Positions 20,427-30,215 of a stretch of 64,000 bases of DNA are shown here, in pieces (the first letter of the stretch is position 1; every line of letters starts with the position of its first letter). Under the pieces are notes generated by a model. That model saw only the letters and a program-made list of their open reading frames with translations, was not told where the DNA came from and ran no database searches. The translations under genes and the position numbers were made by a program. This DNA is from Corynebacterium curieae (GTDB taxonomy: Bacteria > Actinomycetota > Actinomycetes > Mycobacteriales > Mycobacteriaceae). Where the stretch lies: assembly GCF_027570035.1 (NCBI RefSeq), contig NZ_JAKMUU010000001.1, forward strand, positions 186,001 through 250,000, given 5' to 3'.

Positions 20427-20831
20427 TACCCTAGCTACCTCGAGAGCAATCAGGCGCGCTCGCCTATTTCTGGAATAGCAGCTCTCAGAAACAAGTCTTT
20501 GGCTCGGTAGAAAATGCCCTGCATCTTGACGTAGTTCGGCCTAGGAAGCAATGATCGGAGGACCATCTTTTCAGCCGAAATCCCCCTGATATACACCGGC
20601 CGAGGAAACTCTTCACAAAGGCCTAAATCTGTATCCTTTCCCCAGTTTGCACAAAACGCAGAAGGAGCGGGTGAAAATTGGATTCTCCATAGGTGCTTTG
20701 GGAACTTCTGGGTTGGTTTAAACCACGAACTTGCGCTATTTCCGTGCCGACTCCTTCTTAGCAGTATTAAACCGCTAGACTCAGTCGGGTTGAACCATGC
20801 CACCGATAATCGCTAGAAAGGTTGACTTCCG
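20427..20831. other. 405-base divergent intergenic region
   Basis: No supported gene. A 12-base palindrome TGGTTTAAACCA lies at 20714-20725. The promoter of the cyclophilin gene is at the right end; that of the MBL-hisS transcript should lie at the left end. The rest is AT-richer than its surroundings. Confidence 0.5.
20776..20781 (+). promoter_or_regulatory. -10 element for the cyclophilin gene
   Basis: TAGACT about 50 bases before the GTG, giving a leader that contains the AGAAAGG ribosome binding site. Confidence 0.45.
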
Positions 20832-21692
20832 GTGCCAAATAATCAAAAGCGCGGCGAAGAGGCGCTGAGCAAACTCGAACGCGAGCTAAAGTCCCGCGAA
20901 CGCAAGCAAAAGGCACGCCCGCTGGGCGTCGTCGCCGCCTCCCTTGTAGTAATCCTCGCTCTTGTGGGCGGTATCTATTTCCTCTCCACCCGCGAGGGCG
21001 ATGATGAAAACGTGCAAGCAGAGGACTCCTCTGCGGCAGAGACCTCGCAGGAAACCCCGCAGGCACAACCTATCGCAGACAAGCGCACTAAGGCATTGCC
21101 AGACACGGTGACATGTAAGTACGAAGACAATGGCCAGGATTCTAACGGCGCCAAGAGGCCGAACGGGAAGGATATTTCCACCAAGGGCACCGTCACCGTC
21201 TCCTTTGAGACCTCTCAAGGCCCCATCGAGATGGAGATGGATCGCGCTAAGGCACCATGTACCACCAATGCGATTTCTGAACTGGCCAAGTCCGGCTACT
21301 ATGACGACACCGTGTGCCACCGCATGACCTCCGGAGCCCTGAATGTTTTGCAGTGCGGCGACCCGACTGGTTCCGGCTCCGGCGGCCCAGGCTTCAGCTT
21401 CGCTGATGAGTACCCCACCGACGAGGTAGATGAGAAGGATGCACAGAACCCAGTAATCTACCCGCGTGGTTCCGTGGCAATGGCGAACAGTGGCCCAGAT
21501 ACCAACGGTTCTCAGTTCTTCCTAAACTACGACGATTCTGAACTTGCTCCGAGCTATACCTACTTCGCCACCATTAGCGATGAAGGAATGAAGACGATGG
21601 ATAAGATTGCCAAGGCCGGTGTGGAAGGCGGCCAACCAGATGGCAAGCCAGCCAAGGAAGTCAAGATTATGAAGGCAACCGTAAAAGCTTAA
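20832..21692 (+). CDS. membrane-anchored cyclophilin peptidyl-prolyl isomerase
   Basis: The 286-residue protein has a charged cytoplasmic N-terminus, one membrane helix (VVAASLVVILALVGGIYFL, about 35-53), a Glu/Ser/Thr-rich linker, and a cyclophilin domain. The domain includes YYDDTVCHRM, QCGDPTGSGSGGPGFSFADE and GSVAMANSGPDTNGSQFFLNY. It should fold or chaperone proteins outside the membrane. The GTG at 20832 follows AGAAAGG by 10 bases. It matches the Rv2582 position between the MBL hydrolase and rel. Confidence 0.9.
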   Translation: MPNNQKRGEEALSKLERELKSRERKQKARPLGVVAASLVVILALVGGIYFLSTREGDDENVQAEDSSAAETSQETPQAQPIADKRTKALPDTVTCKYEDNGQDSNGAKRPNGKDISTKGTVTVSFETSQGPIEMEMDRAKAPCTTNAISELAKSGYYDDTVCHRMTSGALNVLQCGDPTGSGSGGPGFSFADEYPTDEVDEKDAQNPVIYPRGSVAMANSGPDTNGSQFFLNYDDSELAPSYTYFATISDEGMKTMDKIAKAGVEGGQPDGKPAKEVKIMKATVKA

Positions 21693-21707
21693 GAACGTAA
21701 AAGCCCT

Positions 21708-21720
21708 GCTTGACGACGCC
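21708..21720 (+). repeat. dispersed 13-mer GCTTGnCGACGCC, copy 5
   Basis: Copy with n=A, just after the cyclophilin stop. With its left flank (from 21701) it matches the copy at 52828-52840 plus flank over 19 of 20 bases. Confidence 0.6.
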
Positions 21721-21729
21721 TCCCCTTAA

Positions 21730-21824
21730 CCCTTCCCCGGCTCACACCCCCTAACGGGGGAAGGGCTAAAGCCCCGAGCATTCGCCACTTTCACCGCGGA
21801 CGAATGCGCCGGGGCTTTCGTTTT
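21730..21824 (+). terminator. tandem hairpins ending the cyclophilin gene
   Basis: The first stem is CCCTTCCCC / GGGGAAGGG (21730-21738 with 21757-21765). The second stem is AAAGCCCCG / CGGGGCTTT (21768-21776 with 21810-21818), with an inner GCATTCG/CGAATGC pair and a following CGTTTTCC. The second is a strong rho-independent terminator. Confidence 0.85.
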
Positions 21825-21978
21825 CCTTAATTTAACTTAAGCCTGAATATGAGGGTTTAGCTGCAGAAACACTAGGTCACTAAAATTCCCCCAGATCACA
21901 CCAGTCCCACAAGTAAACATGCAGCACATAGTAGACTTTCAGTTAGTCCAGCGAATGAACAAAAACCTGCCGATACTG

Positions 21979-22007
21979 TTGCAGAAGCCTGTCAGCCTGT
22001 CTAATAT
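21979..22007 (+). promoter_or_regulatory. strong promoter of the small secreted protein
   Basis: A -35 box TTGCAG (21979-21984), a 17-base spacer and a -10 box TAATAT (22002-22007). This is the most consensus-like promoter in the window; about 36 leader bases with an AGGA ribosome site follow. Confidence 0.65.
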
Positions 22008-22050
22008 TTGAGTCGTCTTTGAACATCACCAAGCTTGTTAGGAATCAAAC

Positions 22051-22377
22051 ATGAAGCTTTTCTCCCGCAAGGCACTTGTTGCTGGTGCAACCGCTCTGTC
22101 CATGACCTTCGCTGGCACCACTGTAGCTACCGCTGCTGAGACAACCACTGCCACCAAGTCCGTTGAGGCTAAGCCGTCCAAGACCGCAGGAGCTAACACT
22201 ACGGCTACAGCTAAAACCACCGAACCGTCTAAGGAGCCGAAGGAAGGCTCTTCCATCAAAGACTTGGATCCGGATGAGATCAAGGCTTGGATTGGTGTAT
22301 TCACCGCTGTAATCAGCGCCTTGGGCACCGCCTTCGCTTTCGCCGACAAGTACCTTGACCTGCCTTTCGGCAAGTAA
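22051..22377 (+). CDS. small secreted/membrane-active protein, function unknown
   Basis: The 108-residue protein has a clear signal peptide (KLFSRK then a hydrophobic core, cleavage near TVATAA at about 29), a Thr/Lys/Ala-rich low-complexity linker (30-68), and a C-terminal segment SSIKDLDPDEIKAWIG with a hydrophobic helix VFTAVISALGTAFAFADKYLDL. It resembles the abundant small cell-wall or porin-like proteins of corynebacteria in architecture, though I recognise no specific family. It stands alone with its own strong promoter and terminator, implying high expression. Translation starts 7 bases after AGGA. Confidence 0.75.
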   Translation: MKLFSRKALVAGATALSMTFAGTTVATAAETTTATKSVEAKPSKTAGANTTATAKTTEPSKEPKEGSSIKDLDPDEIKAWIGVFTAVISALGTAFAFADKYLDLPFGK

Positions 22378-22401
22378 GGTCACCGCTTCATAGCGATTCT
22401 T

Positions 22402-22439
22402 AAGCCGTTACTTCCCACTGCGGGTTGTAGCGGCTTTTT
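22402..22439 (+). terminator. rho-independent terminator
   Basis: AAGCCGTTAC / GTAGCGGCTT, followed by TTTTTC, 24 bases after the secreted protein gene. Confidence 0.85.
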
Positions 22440-22566
22440 CGCGTCTTTGCCGGCTAGTTGGTGCAGCTCACAACCGGGTAAGCTGGGACCAAGAAGATTC
22501 CTGCCCAGCAAGCAATTCGCATTGTTCTCGCCTCCCAACATTGGATGCAGGCGGTCAGGGCCAGTT

Positions 22567-23139
22567 CTAGAAATCCTTTGCGTCCTCAATGTATTCGGCA
22601 CCAGCTAAGTCTCTAAATAGCTCAGGATCGATGGTTTGCCCGACCTTGATAACGGAAATATGGCCCGTCGGCTCAAGGATCATGATCTGCACATCCTCCA
22701 TGCGGCTAATGCCCGCCTTGCGGGCAGCAGAATAGATATCTGACTTAGTAATATGTGCCAGACTCAAATATTCTTCGATCATCTCTCCGCGAAAGACTAG
22801 GAGAACTGGCCGCCGGTCGAGAAAGCGCGTCCACTTCACCACCTTGCGGATGGTTCCAAACGCGGCCTCTAACGCCATTAGAGTAGTCAAACCAATAACA
22901 CCAGCAGCTAGAGTTGGTGGATTACCCACGATAACGCGGCCGGCAACTGCGCCGAACATAATAATGATGATGGCATCAGAAGCCGTCATGGAGGTCAGCA
23001 CACGGGAACCGAATACTTTTACTAGGACCATGAAGGCTAAATAGATACCCAAAGTAGCCACGACCACAACTGGGATACGATGCCATTCAATTCCCAGTTG
23101 GTAGGTTGCCTCACGCAGAAATAGTTCTAGAGTATCCAC
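22567..23139 (-). CDS. DUF421 (YetF-like) membrane protein
   Basis: The 190-residue protein has three N-terminal membrane helices (VVVATLGIYLAFMVLVKVFG, DAIIIIMFGAVAGRVIVG, LAAGVIGLTTLMALEAAF) and a C-terminal cytoplasmic DUF421 domain (RPVLLVFRGEMIEEYLSLAHIT, AARKAGISRMEDVQ). This is the fold of YetF/YrbG-type proteins of unclear function. It is monocistronic; the nucleotidase downstream has its own terminator. Confidence 0.85.
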   Translation of the reverse strand: MDTLELFLREATYQLGIEWHRIPVVVVATLGIYLAFMVLVKVFGSRVLTSMTASDAIIIIMFGAVAGRVIVGNPPTLAAGVIGLTTLMALEAAFGTIRKVVKWTRFLDRRPVLLVFRGEMIEEYLSLAHITKSDIYSAARKAGISRMEDVQIMILEPTGHISVIKVGQTIDPELFRDLAGAEYIEDAKDF

Positions 23140-23179
23140 GATTGTTAGGTTACCTGGCCCCGGCTAGGCATAAGGAAAG

Positions 23180-23221
23180 AGGCGGAGCACCTCTCCCTTG
23201 TTGGGAAGAAATGCTCCGCCT
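23180..23221 (-). terminator. terminator hairpin between DUF421 and nucleotidase genes
   Basis: AGGCGGAGCA / TGCTCCGCCT (23180-23189 with 23212-23221), with an inner imperfect stem. A T/C-rich tail on the minus strand fits the nucleotidase transcript. Confidence 0.7.
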
Positions 23222-23258
23222 AACACCGTAAAGGGCGCGGTTTCGCTTAGATTGCGGT

Positions 23259-25331
23259 TTAAATATGGAACTGCTTGCGCAGGTCCTCAATCATCTTGCG
23301 AGCAGGGGCAGGAAGAATCTGCGGATTCATCCCCACGACTGCAATACCAGCAACGAGCGCCGCTACGATGGCAAATACTGCACCACCCACGGAAGAGCCA
23401 TGGGAGGACAAAGAGGAACCCTTAGGCTCAGGATTGGTGCTCGGCACCTGGGAGCCGTCACCGGCTACCTCGAGGGGCAGAGAAGCCTTAGTACCAGCGT
23501 CAGTGGTGATCTCCAGTTTTTGGTTTCCGCTCAGATTCTCTGGAACGGTAAGCTTCACCGTCGCGCGACCGCGCTCACCATATTGCGCATCGCCCTCTTG
23601 AGCGGAGTTGTCGATGTCGACGGTCTGCTTAGCGTCACCCAGCTTCACAGTGGCCTTCTTAGCCATTGGCTCACCATCGGTGGAGTAATTGAGGCTCGAC
23701 AGCTCGACGGTGATTTCCTTACCCGGCTTCACTTCACCTTCAATGTGGGCACCGATCTGCCCTTGTCCCGTACGGACCTCAGATTCACCTGACTTGATGT
23801 AATCGATCATGGCCTGAGTATCCATGTATCCCACATCGTTCTTGCTCTTGATGGAACCAGCGTTAAAGTAACCGTCACCGCCTGCCTCTTCGTCGCTGGA
23901 AGCAAGGAACGAAGACAGCGCAATGGAGTAATCCTTCTTCGGATCAATTGGCTCGCCATTGATAGTCACGGACTTTACGCGCTCACCCTTGCCAGCCTTC
24001 TGGTCGTAGACCACCTGGACATTATTGGAAAGCCCCATGGCAAGGCGTGGACGGCTTCCCTCCTGCCACTGGTTTTCCAAGGCCTTGATGAACTCCTCAC
24101 CGGAAATCTTGGCTGTAATCACGGAGTTGCCAAAAGGCTGTACCTCAAAGATGTCCTTGTAGGTAACGTCTCCGCCCTTCAAATCGGCACGTACACCACC
24201 GGCGTTCATAACACCGATTTCGATATCCTCGCCTACCTGCTTGCTCATGGCATAGCGTTGGCCATCCGCGATGAAGTTGTTAAGGGTGGATTCTACACCG
24301 CGGTTGGAGCCTGCCTCTGCACCTTCGTCCGAGCCGCGGAAGAGATCCTGCTTGACGTTGCCTGCAGTCTTAGAGCCTTCTACCTCGGCCTCCTTCTGCG
24401 CCTTCTCGACGACGGCGGCAATGTCAGCGTCCGGCTCAACAGCAGCGGCGTCCGTAGCATCGTACTGGCTGAGCTTGATATCGACTACCTTCTTGGCGGA
24501 CTTGTCAAAGGTAATGTCAACATCGTTAAGCAGCTTGCCATACTCATGACCCTGCGCCCACTGCAATGGCAGTGCACCTTCGCGGGGGATTTCGCCCTTG
24601 GTGCGCTGGTGAGTATCACCGCCGAAGAGTACGTCTACGTCCTTGTTGAATCCCTGGGCATACTCTTGGGCGTCCTCATGGAATAGCGCGACAACAACGT
24701 CTGCCTCACCGGTCTCCTTCAGGCGGGTGGCCTCATCGTTGGTGGCCTTTACTGGATCCGTGAAGGTAACGCCGGGGATCTTGGCTGCGGATACCTTGTA
24801 CTTGGTGTTTTCCGTTACGGTGCCGACATAGCCCACCTTGACGCCGTCGACGTCTTCAACGTGAGAAGGCTTTAGCAAAGACTTGCCGTCCTTGACCACG
24901 TTGGCGCCCAAGATTGGAAACTTAGAGTTAGGCTGAATGCGGTCCGTTAAGTCCTCAGTGCCCTTATCGAACTCGTGGTTACCTACTGCAGATGCCTTCA
25001 TACCCATCTGATTGAGAGCCTCGAGCGTGTACTTATCATCGGAAATAGCAGAAACGAAGGCAGAACCGCCCACATTATCGCCCGATGAGGTTAGGTTGAA
25101 CTCTTGGCCCTCATTTACCTGCTTGATAAGGGACTGCAGGCGAGCTACGCCGATCTCATCGCCAGCTTTAGCTGGGTCACCAACCTTATCTTCCAAGTGG
25201 CCGTGAATGTCGGTGATATTAGTGACGGAGATGGTGGTCTTGTTCTCCTGTGCTACCGCCTGCGCACCGGAGAGAGCTACGGCAGAGACGGTAGTGGCGG
25301 CCACGAGTTGGCCTATGCGACGGAACTGCAT
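23259..25331 (-). CDS. secreted metallophosphatase/5'-nucleotidase, membrane-anchored
   Basis: The 690-residue protein has a signal peptide (cleavage near AQAVAQ, about 28), the metallophosphoesterase domain (NITDIHGHLED, SGDNVGGS, VGNHEFDKG, FGGDTHQR), and the 5'-nucleotidase C-terminal domain (GVMNAGGVRADLKGGDVTYKDIFEVQPFGN). It is followed by a Ser-rich spacer and one C-terminal membrane helix with basic residues (KMIEDLRKQF). There is no LPxTG. It should hydrolyse extracellular nucleotides for phosphate and nucleoside uptake. Confidence 0.9.
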   Translation of the reverse strand: MQFRRIGQLVAATTVSAVALSGAQAVAQENKTTISVTNITDIHGHLEDKVGDPAKAGDEIGVARLQSLIKQVNEGQEFNLTSSGDNVGGSAFVSAISDDKYTLEALNQMGMKASAVGNHEFDKGTEDLTDRIQPNSKFPILGANVVKDGKSLLKPSHVEDVDGVKVGYVGTVTENTKYKVSAAKIPGVTFTDPVKATNDEATRLKETGEADVVVALFHEDAQEYAQGFNKDVDVLFGGDTHQRTKGEIPREGALPLQWAQGHEYGKLLNDVDITFDKSAKKVVDIKLSQYDATDAAAVEPDADIAAVVEKAQKEAEVEGSKTAGNVKQDLFRGSDEGAEAGSNRGVESTLNNFIADGQRYAMSKQVGEDIEIGVMNAGGVRADLKGGDVTYKDIFEVQPFGNSVITAKISGEEFIKALENQWQEGSRPRLAMGLSNNVQVVYDQKAGKGERVKSVTINGEPIDPKKDYSIALSSFLASSDEEAGGDGYFNAGSIKSKNDVGYMDTQAMIDYIKSGESEVRTGQGQIGAHIEGEVKPGKEITVELSSLNYSTDGEPMAKKATVKLGDAKQTVDIDNSAQEGDAQYGERGRATVKLTVPENLSGNQKLEITTDAGTKASLPLEVAGDGSQVPSTNPEPKGSSLSSHGSSVGGAVFAIVAALVAGIAVVGMNPQILPAPARKMIEDLRKQFHI

Positions 25332-25518
25332 TGAAGTACTCCTAGATAGTAGAAAGCGACAGGATAATTTATATCGCTTTGCTAACTATTTGGCAGGAGC
25401 CATTAAGCTAGGCTGCTGGCGATTTACCTCCCAGCAGCCAAGAATTCACAAACCAGTAACCTCACCGATGCCCAAGCGTTGCTTGCCCTCCCCTCCTTGA
25501 GGGTAAAGACGAAGGAAG

Positions 25519-27846
25519 CTACGCGGTCACTCGGTAGACGTCAAAGACACCTTCGGTATTGCGCAGCGTAGTCATCAGCGTACCCAGTTGCTTGGTGTCA
25601 GAAACGGAAAAGGTGAACCGCACAGTCGCAATATGGTCATCGCCGCGATTGGAATTCATGGTCAGCACGTTGATGCTTTGGTCGCTCATGACACGAGTAA
25701 GCTCCGAGAGCAACCCTTGACGGTCAAGTGCTTCGAGCTGCAAAGTAGCAGAAAATGCACCGGTCGCAGAAGTGCGAGATGACCACTCCACCTGCATCAT
25801 TCGCTCCGGCTCCGCCTTGAGCTTTTCCGCATTAGTGCAGTCCGCACGGTGAACCGACACGCCGCCGCCACGAGTAACGAAACCAAAAATGGTATCTCCT
25901 GGCACAGGTTGGCAGCACTTAGCCAATTTAGCCATGACATCTGGGCTGCCTTCCACCAAGATACCGGTACCTGAAGCAGAATCTTCCGTGTGCTGAGCCC
26001 TAGAATTCTCAATCTCAGATAGCGGCGTACGCGAAGCGAGAGTGTCAACTGCGTCATCGTGATCGCCGAACATAGCAACCAGCTGATTGGCCACATGCTG
26101 TGCAGACACGTGGCCAGCACCAATCGCGGTATAAAGCGAATCGACGTCAGAATAGTGCAGTTGTTCAGCTACCTGTTTCATCGAACTTGCCGTAAACAGG
26201 CGGTGCATAGGCAGGCCGCCACGCTGTACCTCAGTGGCAAGGGCATCGCGTCCCGCTTCTAGATGTTCTTCGCGGCGCTCTTTGGCAAACCATTGCCGTA
26301 CCTTGGTCTTGGCGCGAGCCGACACCAAGAAGTCCTGCCAATCACGCGAAGGACCAGCATTAGGATCTTTGGAGGTAAAGATTTCTACCTTATCGCCGGA
26401 TTTCAGCTTCGATTCCAACGCCACGAGCTTGCCGTTGACCTTGGCACCGATGCACCTGTGCCCGACCTCAGTGTGTACTGCGTAGGCAAAATCTACCGGA
26501 GTCGAGCCCGCAGGTAGGTTCACCACATCGCCCTTCGGGGTAAAGGCAAAAATCTGCCTGGCGGTTAAGTCATAGCGCAACGAGTCTAGGAACTCATTGG
26601 GATCTGCGGCTTCCTTTTGCCAGTCAAGGAGCTGGCGCATCCAGGCCATCTGGTCCACTTCTTCTTGGTGGCCCGAATTCCTACCCTTGGTTTCCTTGTA
26701 GCGCCAGTGGGCGGCAACGCCAAACTCGGCGTTGTAGTGCATCTCATGAGTGCGGACCTGAACCTCCAAGGTGGCGCCGCCTTGTGCCAAAACGGTGGTG
26801 TGCAGCGATTGATAGACACCGAATCGCGGCGAGGATATATAGTCCTTAAAACGCCCAGGCAAAGCTTGGTAGATGGAATGTACCACGCCGATGGCGGCGT
26901 AACAGCTGTTCACGTCCTCTACCAAGATGCGGATACCCACTAAGTCAAAGATCTCCGCGAAGTCGCGGCCGCGCACGATCATCTTCTGATAAATGGACCA
27001 ATAGTGCTTCGGGCGGCCCATCACCTCGGCCTCTATGCCGTTTTGCTTCAGCGCTGCGCTGACTTGGCTAATGATCTCTTTTAGCGCGCGATCACGCGAG
27101 GGGGCGCGGTCTGCCACCATGCGTACGATTTCGTCATACTTCTTGGGATACAGGATGGCAAAAGCGAGATCTTCGAGCTCCCACTTAACGCTAGCCATAC
27201 CCAAGCGGTGGGCCAGCGGAGCAATAACCTCGAGGGTTTGGCGCGCTTTCTTGGCTTGCTTTTCGGGCGGGAGGAACCGCATCGTGCGCATATTATGGAG
27301 GCGATCGCTTACCTTGATCACCAGCACTCGCGGATCGGTGGCCATCGCGACAATCATCTTGCGGATTGTTTCCGCCTCTGCTGCCGAACCAAGCGCCACT
27401 TTATCCAGTTTGGTTACGCCATCAACCAAGCGGGCTACCTCGGGGCCGAAGTCTCGGGTGAGATCCTCTAGGGAATAGTCCGTATCCTCCACGGTGTCAT
27501 GCAGGAGCGCGGCCACGATGGTGGTGGTATCCATGCCGATTTCGGCAGCGATAGTGGCCACGGCAAGCGGGTGGGTAATATACGGCTCCCCGGACTTCCG
27601 GAAAACCCCGTCATGCAGGCGCTCCGCAGTGTCATAGGCGCGATTGAGTAGATCCGCATCGGCCTTGGGATGAAACTTGCGGTGAATGGACATCAACGGG
27701 TCCAGCACCGGGTTCACCTTGACTCGGCCGCCGGTGAGCGAACGGGCTAGGCGGGCTGACATACTGCGCATTCCCCCGCCTGTTTGGCGCTTAACTGGTT
27801 TGTCCATGGCCATATCTACCGCCCTTCGAAGTGCCACCTTTTCCAT
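25519..27846 (-). CDS. rel: bifunctional (p)ppGpp synthetase/hydrolase
   Basis: The 775-residue RelA/SpoT homologue has the HD hydrolase domain ([14 protein letters not shown]), the synthetase domain ([31 protein letters not shown]), TGS ([28 protein letters not shown]), and a C-terminal ACT domain. Both catalytic halves look intact, so it should make and degrade the alarmone. The start is uncertain: the ATG at 27846 has GAGG 4 bases upstream, but later in-frame ATGs (for example MAMDKP) are possible. It follows apt by about 50 bases and is probably co-transcribed, as in other Actinobacteria. Confidence 0.96.
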   Translation of the reverse strand: MEKVALRRAVDMAMDKPVKRQTGGGMRSMSARLARSLTGGRVKVNPVLDPLMSIHRKFHPKADADLLNRAYDTAERLHDGVFRKSGEPYITHPLAVATIAAEIGMDTTTIVAALLHDTVEDTDYSLEDLTRDFGPEVARLVDGVTKLDKVALGSAAEAETIRKMIVAMATDPRVLVIKVSDRLHNMRTMRFLPPEKQAKKARQTLEVIAPLAHRLGMASVKWELEDLAFAILYPKKYDEIVRMVADRAPSRDRALKEIISQVSAALKQNGIEAEVMGRPKHYWSIYQKMIVRGRDFAEIFDLVGIRILVEDVNSCYAAIGVVHSIYQALPGRFKDYISSPRFGVYQSLHTTVLAQGGATLEVQVRTHEMHYNAEFGVAAHWRYKETKGRNSGHQEEVDQMAWMRQLLDWQKEAADPNEFLDSLRYDLTARQIFAFTPKGDVVNLPAGSTPVDFAYAVHTEVGHRCIGAKVNGKLVALESKLKSGDKVEIFTSKDPNAGPSRDWQDFLVSARAKTKVRQWFAKERREEHLEAGRDALATEVQRGGLPMHRLFTASSMKQVAEQLHYSDVDSLYTAIGAGHVSAQHVANQLVAMFGDHDDAVDTLASRTPLSEIENSRAQHTEDSASGTGILVEGSPDVMAKLAKCCQPVPGDTIFGFVTRGGGVSVHRADCTNAEKLKAEPERMMQVEWSSRTSATGAFSATLQLEALDRQGLLSELTRVMSDQSINVLTMNSNRGDDHIATVRFTFSVSDTKQLGTLMTTLRNTEGVFDVYRVTA

Positions 27847-27895
27847 GTGGCCTCATGTCCCTCTAGATCGTGGGATCTAGCTTAGACACCTCATC

Positions 27896-28441
27896 TTAGT
27901 CTGTGGCATTTAGCACAATGAGCGGTGGGCCGGATAAGCGCTCACGTCCATTGAGGCCCTTGACCTCAAGTACCACAACATTGCCCGCAACTTCCGCGCC
28001 TGCGGACTCGAGCAGTAGCTTAGCGCCGTGGAGGGTGCCACCGGTGGCTAGGACGTCGTCGACAAGCACTACGCGCTTGCCCTTGATATCAACGCCGCTG
28101 GCCGGAATCTCCAGCGCCGCGGAGCCGTACTCTAGCTCGTATTCTTCTGTAAATACCGGAGGCGGAAGCTTGCCCTTCTTGCGGATGGCAAGAATACCCA
28201 AGCCCATCTTGTAAGCTACGGCCGAGCCGAGGAGGAATCCACGGGCGTCCAAGCCTCCAATCATGTCCGCGCCCAATTCCTCGCAGGCGGCAGCCAAACC
28301 GTCCACTACAGTGCGAAATGCCTCTGGATCCGCCAAGACTGGGGTGAGGTCCTCAAAAAGGATGCCTTCCTCTGGAAAGTCTTGAACGAGGCGAACCTTA
28401 TCCTTGAGTGCCTGTGCTGCTGATTCGTAATGCGAGCTCAT
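27896..28441 (-). CDS. apt: adenine phosphoribosyltransferase
   Basis: Apt salvages adenine to AMP with PRPP. The 181-residue protein has the [18 protein letters not shown] start, [20 protein letters not shown], and the PRPP loop [22 protein letters not shown] is 5 bases before the ATG. It lies between the substrate-binding lipoprotein and rel on the same strand, the usual actinobacterial order. Confidence 0.95.
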   Translation of the reverse strand: MSSHYESAAQALKDKVRLVQDFPEEGILFEDLTPVLADPEAFRTVVDGLAAACEELGADMIGGLDARGFLLGSAVAYKMGLGILAIRKKGKLPPPVFTEEYELEYGSAALEIPASGVDIKGKRVVLVDDVLATGGTLHGAKLLLESAGAEVAGNVVVLEVKGLNGRERLSGPPLIVLNATD

Positions 28442-28478
28442 AATCTTCCTTGAGAAATTTTTGCGAGAGGTCGTTAAC

Positions 28479-28495
28479 GGCCGCTGTGTGCGGCC
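28479..28495 (-). terminator. short GC hairpin after the lipoprotein gene
   Basis: GGCCGC / GCGGCC with a 5-base loop, directly after the stop codon. It lacks an immediate T-tract. Confidence 0.35.
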
Positions 28496-30144
28496 TAGTT
28501 CTTTTCAGCTGGGGCGGTGCTGTGCCAGCGGTCCATATTCCAGCCGATGCCCGAGACGCCAGTGTACGGCAGGACACCTTCCACGTCGCGGCGGACAAGG
28601 AATGCGCGCGGCTGTGCGGCGAGTGGAATGGAGGGAACATCCTTCCATAAGGCATCTTCCGTCTTTTTTAAGTCAGCGGAGTTTTTCATGGTTGACTCAA
28701 CTGCGGAGTATTCCGTGTGGGGATTCACCGGGCCGAGGAATGCATCGACGGTAGGCGCCCAGGTTTCCGGATCCATTTCCAAATAGTGTTGGGACATAAA
28801 TTCCGCGGAGGCGTCCTCGATGGTAATGCCGGCCGGCTCGCAGGACGCGCGCAGCTGCTCCACCATCGCCTTATACCGATTATCTGGGCCTAAGTAGCCA
28901 ACCTTGATGGTCGTGCCGTTAAGCTGTCCCGCTTGAGCCATATCCGTGCCTTGGTGGTCTTTGCCCACCTTATCCAGACCGCCAGCTACTGGGTCGGTAG
29001 CAGAAACAGTGCGCAAATAAGCGGGCGGAACCTCGACCCCTGAAGCCTCGGAGCTTGCCTGGGCAACCGCCTGCTGATCGACGCACGCGGCAAAGCTGTC
29101 CCGCGCCCAAGGCTCGGCAAATACTCCGGACTCAGACAACGTCAACGTATCAGTTAGTTCACCTACCATCGGAGTCACCTCATACGGGGTCTCTCCTGCC
29201 TCATTCTTGGTGCTAGCAAGCCAATCTGGGTCTTCGCTGCCGGAATCCACCACGCGCAGTGTTCCCTTGTCTGCAAGTTTTTGGGCGTCTGCATTTGCTG
29301 GCCACACAACAATGTGGTCCTCAGCTGGGGCATCCCCAAAGTACTTCCCATTTGCCTTGAGAATTACCTCACCCTCGTCGCCTATTTTGTCGATGACGTA
29401 GGGGCCGAAAGACACCTGCAAATTCGAATCAAATTGATCCTTCGCTACTGAGAAGCCGTACCGCCACGCATCCGCGACTGGGGCGAGCGCTTGCATGTCC
29501 TCAGCCGCCAGCGCCGAATGGAGTTGTTCCATACTCAAGCCGGCTTTATCAGCCAAAGCATGGGCGGGCATAACTGTGCCGGCGCCAAACATGTGGCGCC
29601 AGCGTTGACCCTGATCCTTGTTAAAAGTAAGGGTGAAAGTTTTGCTTTGCGGTTCACAGCTAAAATCCGCGATGTCATTCATCAGCGGCATATGGGAGGC
29701 GAATTCAACTGGGTGGGTACCAGCGGAATATGCCAAATAATAGTCATCGCAAGTAACTGGGGTGCCGTCAGTAAACACGGCATCGTCTTCCAGTGTTAAT
29801 TGCACACTGCGCTGGTCGCTGCCTGCAACGGGCGGTAGCTCCTCAGTCTCTACGAGGTCCGCGTTGGGAATCAATTCGCCAGACGGGCCTGGCACGAAAA
29901 GCCCCGGGTATAAACGCGTGGACAACAATCCCGCGGATGTGGCATCGCCAAAGGAGGTACCGGCATTGGTGGTGGCCAGCCGTGAATTAACTTGGTAGCC
30001 GAAGTATCCATAGGACTCCGGCTCTTGAGGAGTATCGGATGAACCCTGCTCACCGCCTTGACCGCTACAGGCTGCCGCGCCTAGTACAAGAAGCGACGCG
30101 CACGCAGCGGCAGCCTTCTTTCCCCAGTGCTGTCCACCGGACAT
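28495..30144 (-). CDS. extracellular solute-binding lipoprotein (SBP family 5, DciAE-like)
   Basis: The 549-residue protein carries a lipoprotein signal with lipobox LGAAAC (about residue 26) and a family 5 periplasmic binding domain typical of peptide transporters ([29 protein letters not shown]). No permease or ATPase genes adjoin it; it sits between apt and secF as Rv2585c does. The ATG at 30144 is chosen because AAGGGAG is 5 bases upstream; an upstream in-frame GTG at 30162 would place the ribosome site inside the gene. The ligand is unknown. Confidence 0.85.
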   Translation of the reverse strand: MSGGQHWGKKAAAACASLLVLGAAACSGQGGEQGSSDTPQEPESYGYFGYQVNSRLATTNAGTSFGDATSAGLLSTRLYPGLFVPGPSGELIPNADLVETEELPPVAGSDQRSVQLTLEDDAVFTDGTPVTCDDYYLAYSAGTHPVEFASHMPLMNDIADFSCEPQSKTFTLTFNKDQGQRWRHMFGAGTVMPAHALADKAGLSMEQLHSALAAEDMQALAPVADAWRYGFSVAKDQFDSNLQVSFGPYVIDKIGDEGEVILKANGKYFGDAPAEDHIVVWPANADAQKLADKGTLRVVDSGSEDPDWLASTKNEAGETPYEVTPMVGELTDTLTLSESGVFAEPWARDSFAACVDQQAVAQASSEASGVEVPPAYLRTVSATDPVAGGLDKVGKDHQGTDMAQAGQLNGTTIKVGYLGPDNRYKAMVEQLRASCEPAGITIEDASAEFMSQHYLEMDPETWAPTVDAFLGPVNPHTEYSAVESTMKNSADLKKTEDALWKDVPSIPLAAQPRAFLVRRDVEGVLPYTGVSGIGWNMDRWHSTAPAEKN

Positions 30145-30215
30145 GCCTTCTCCCTTAAACACTGCTATGTGTCCTCACTTCAGCTACTAATCCGCCAGTG
30201 CCCTATTACCGCAGC

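Noticed and set aside
20450..20803. 117-codon minus-strand frame in the hisS/cyclophilin spacer
   Set aside because: No family resemblance or ribosome site, and the composition looks random.
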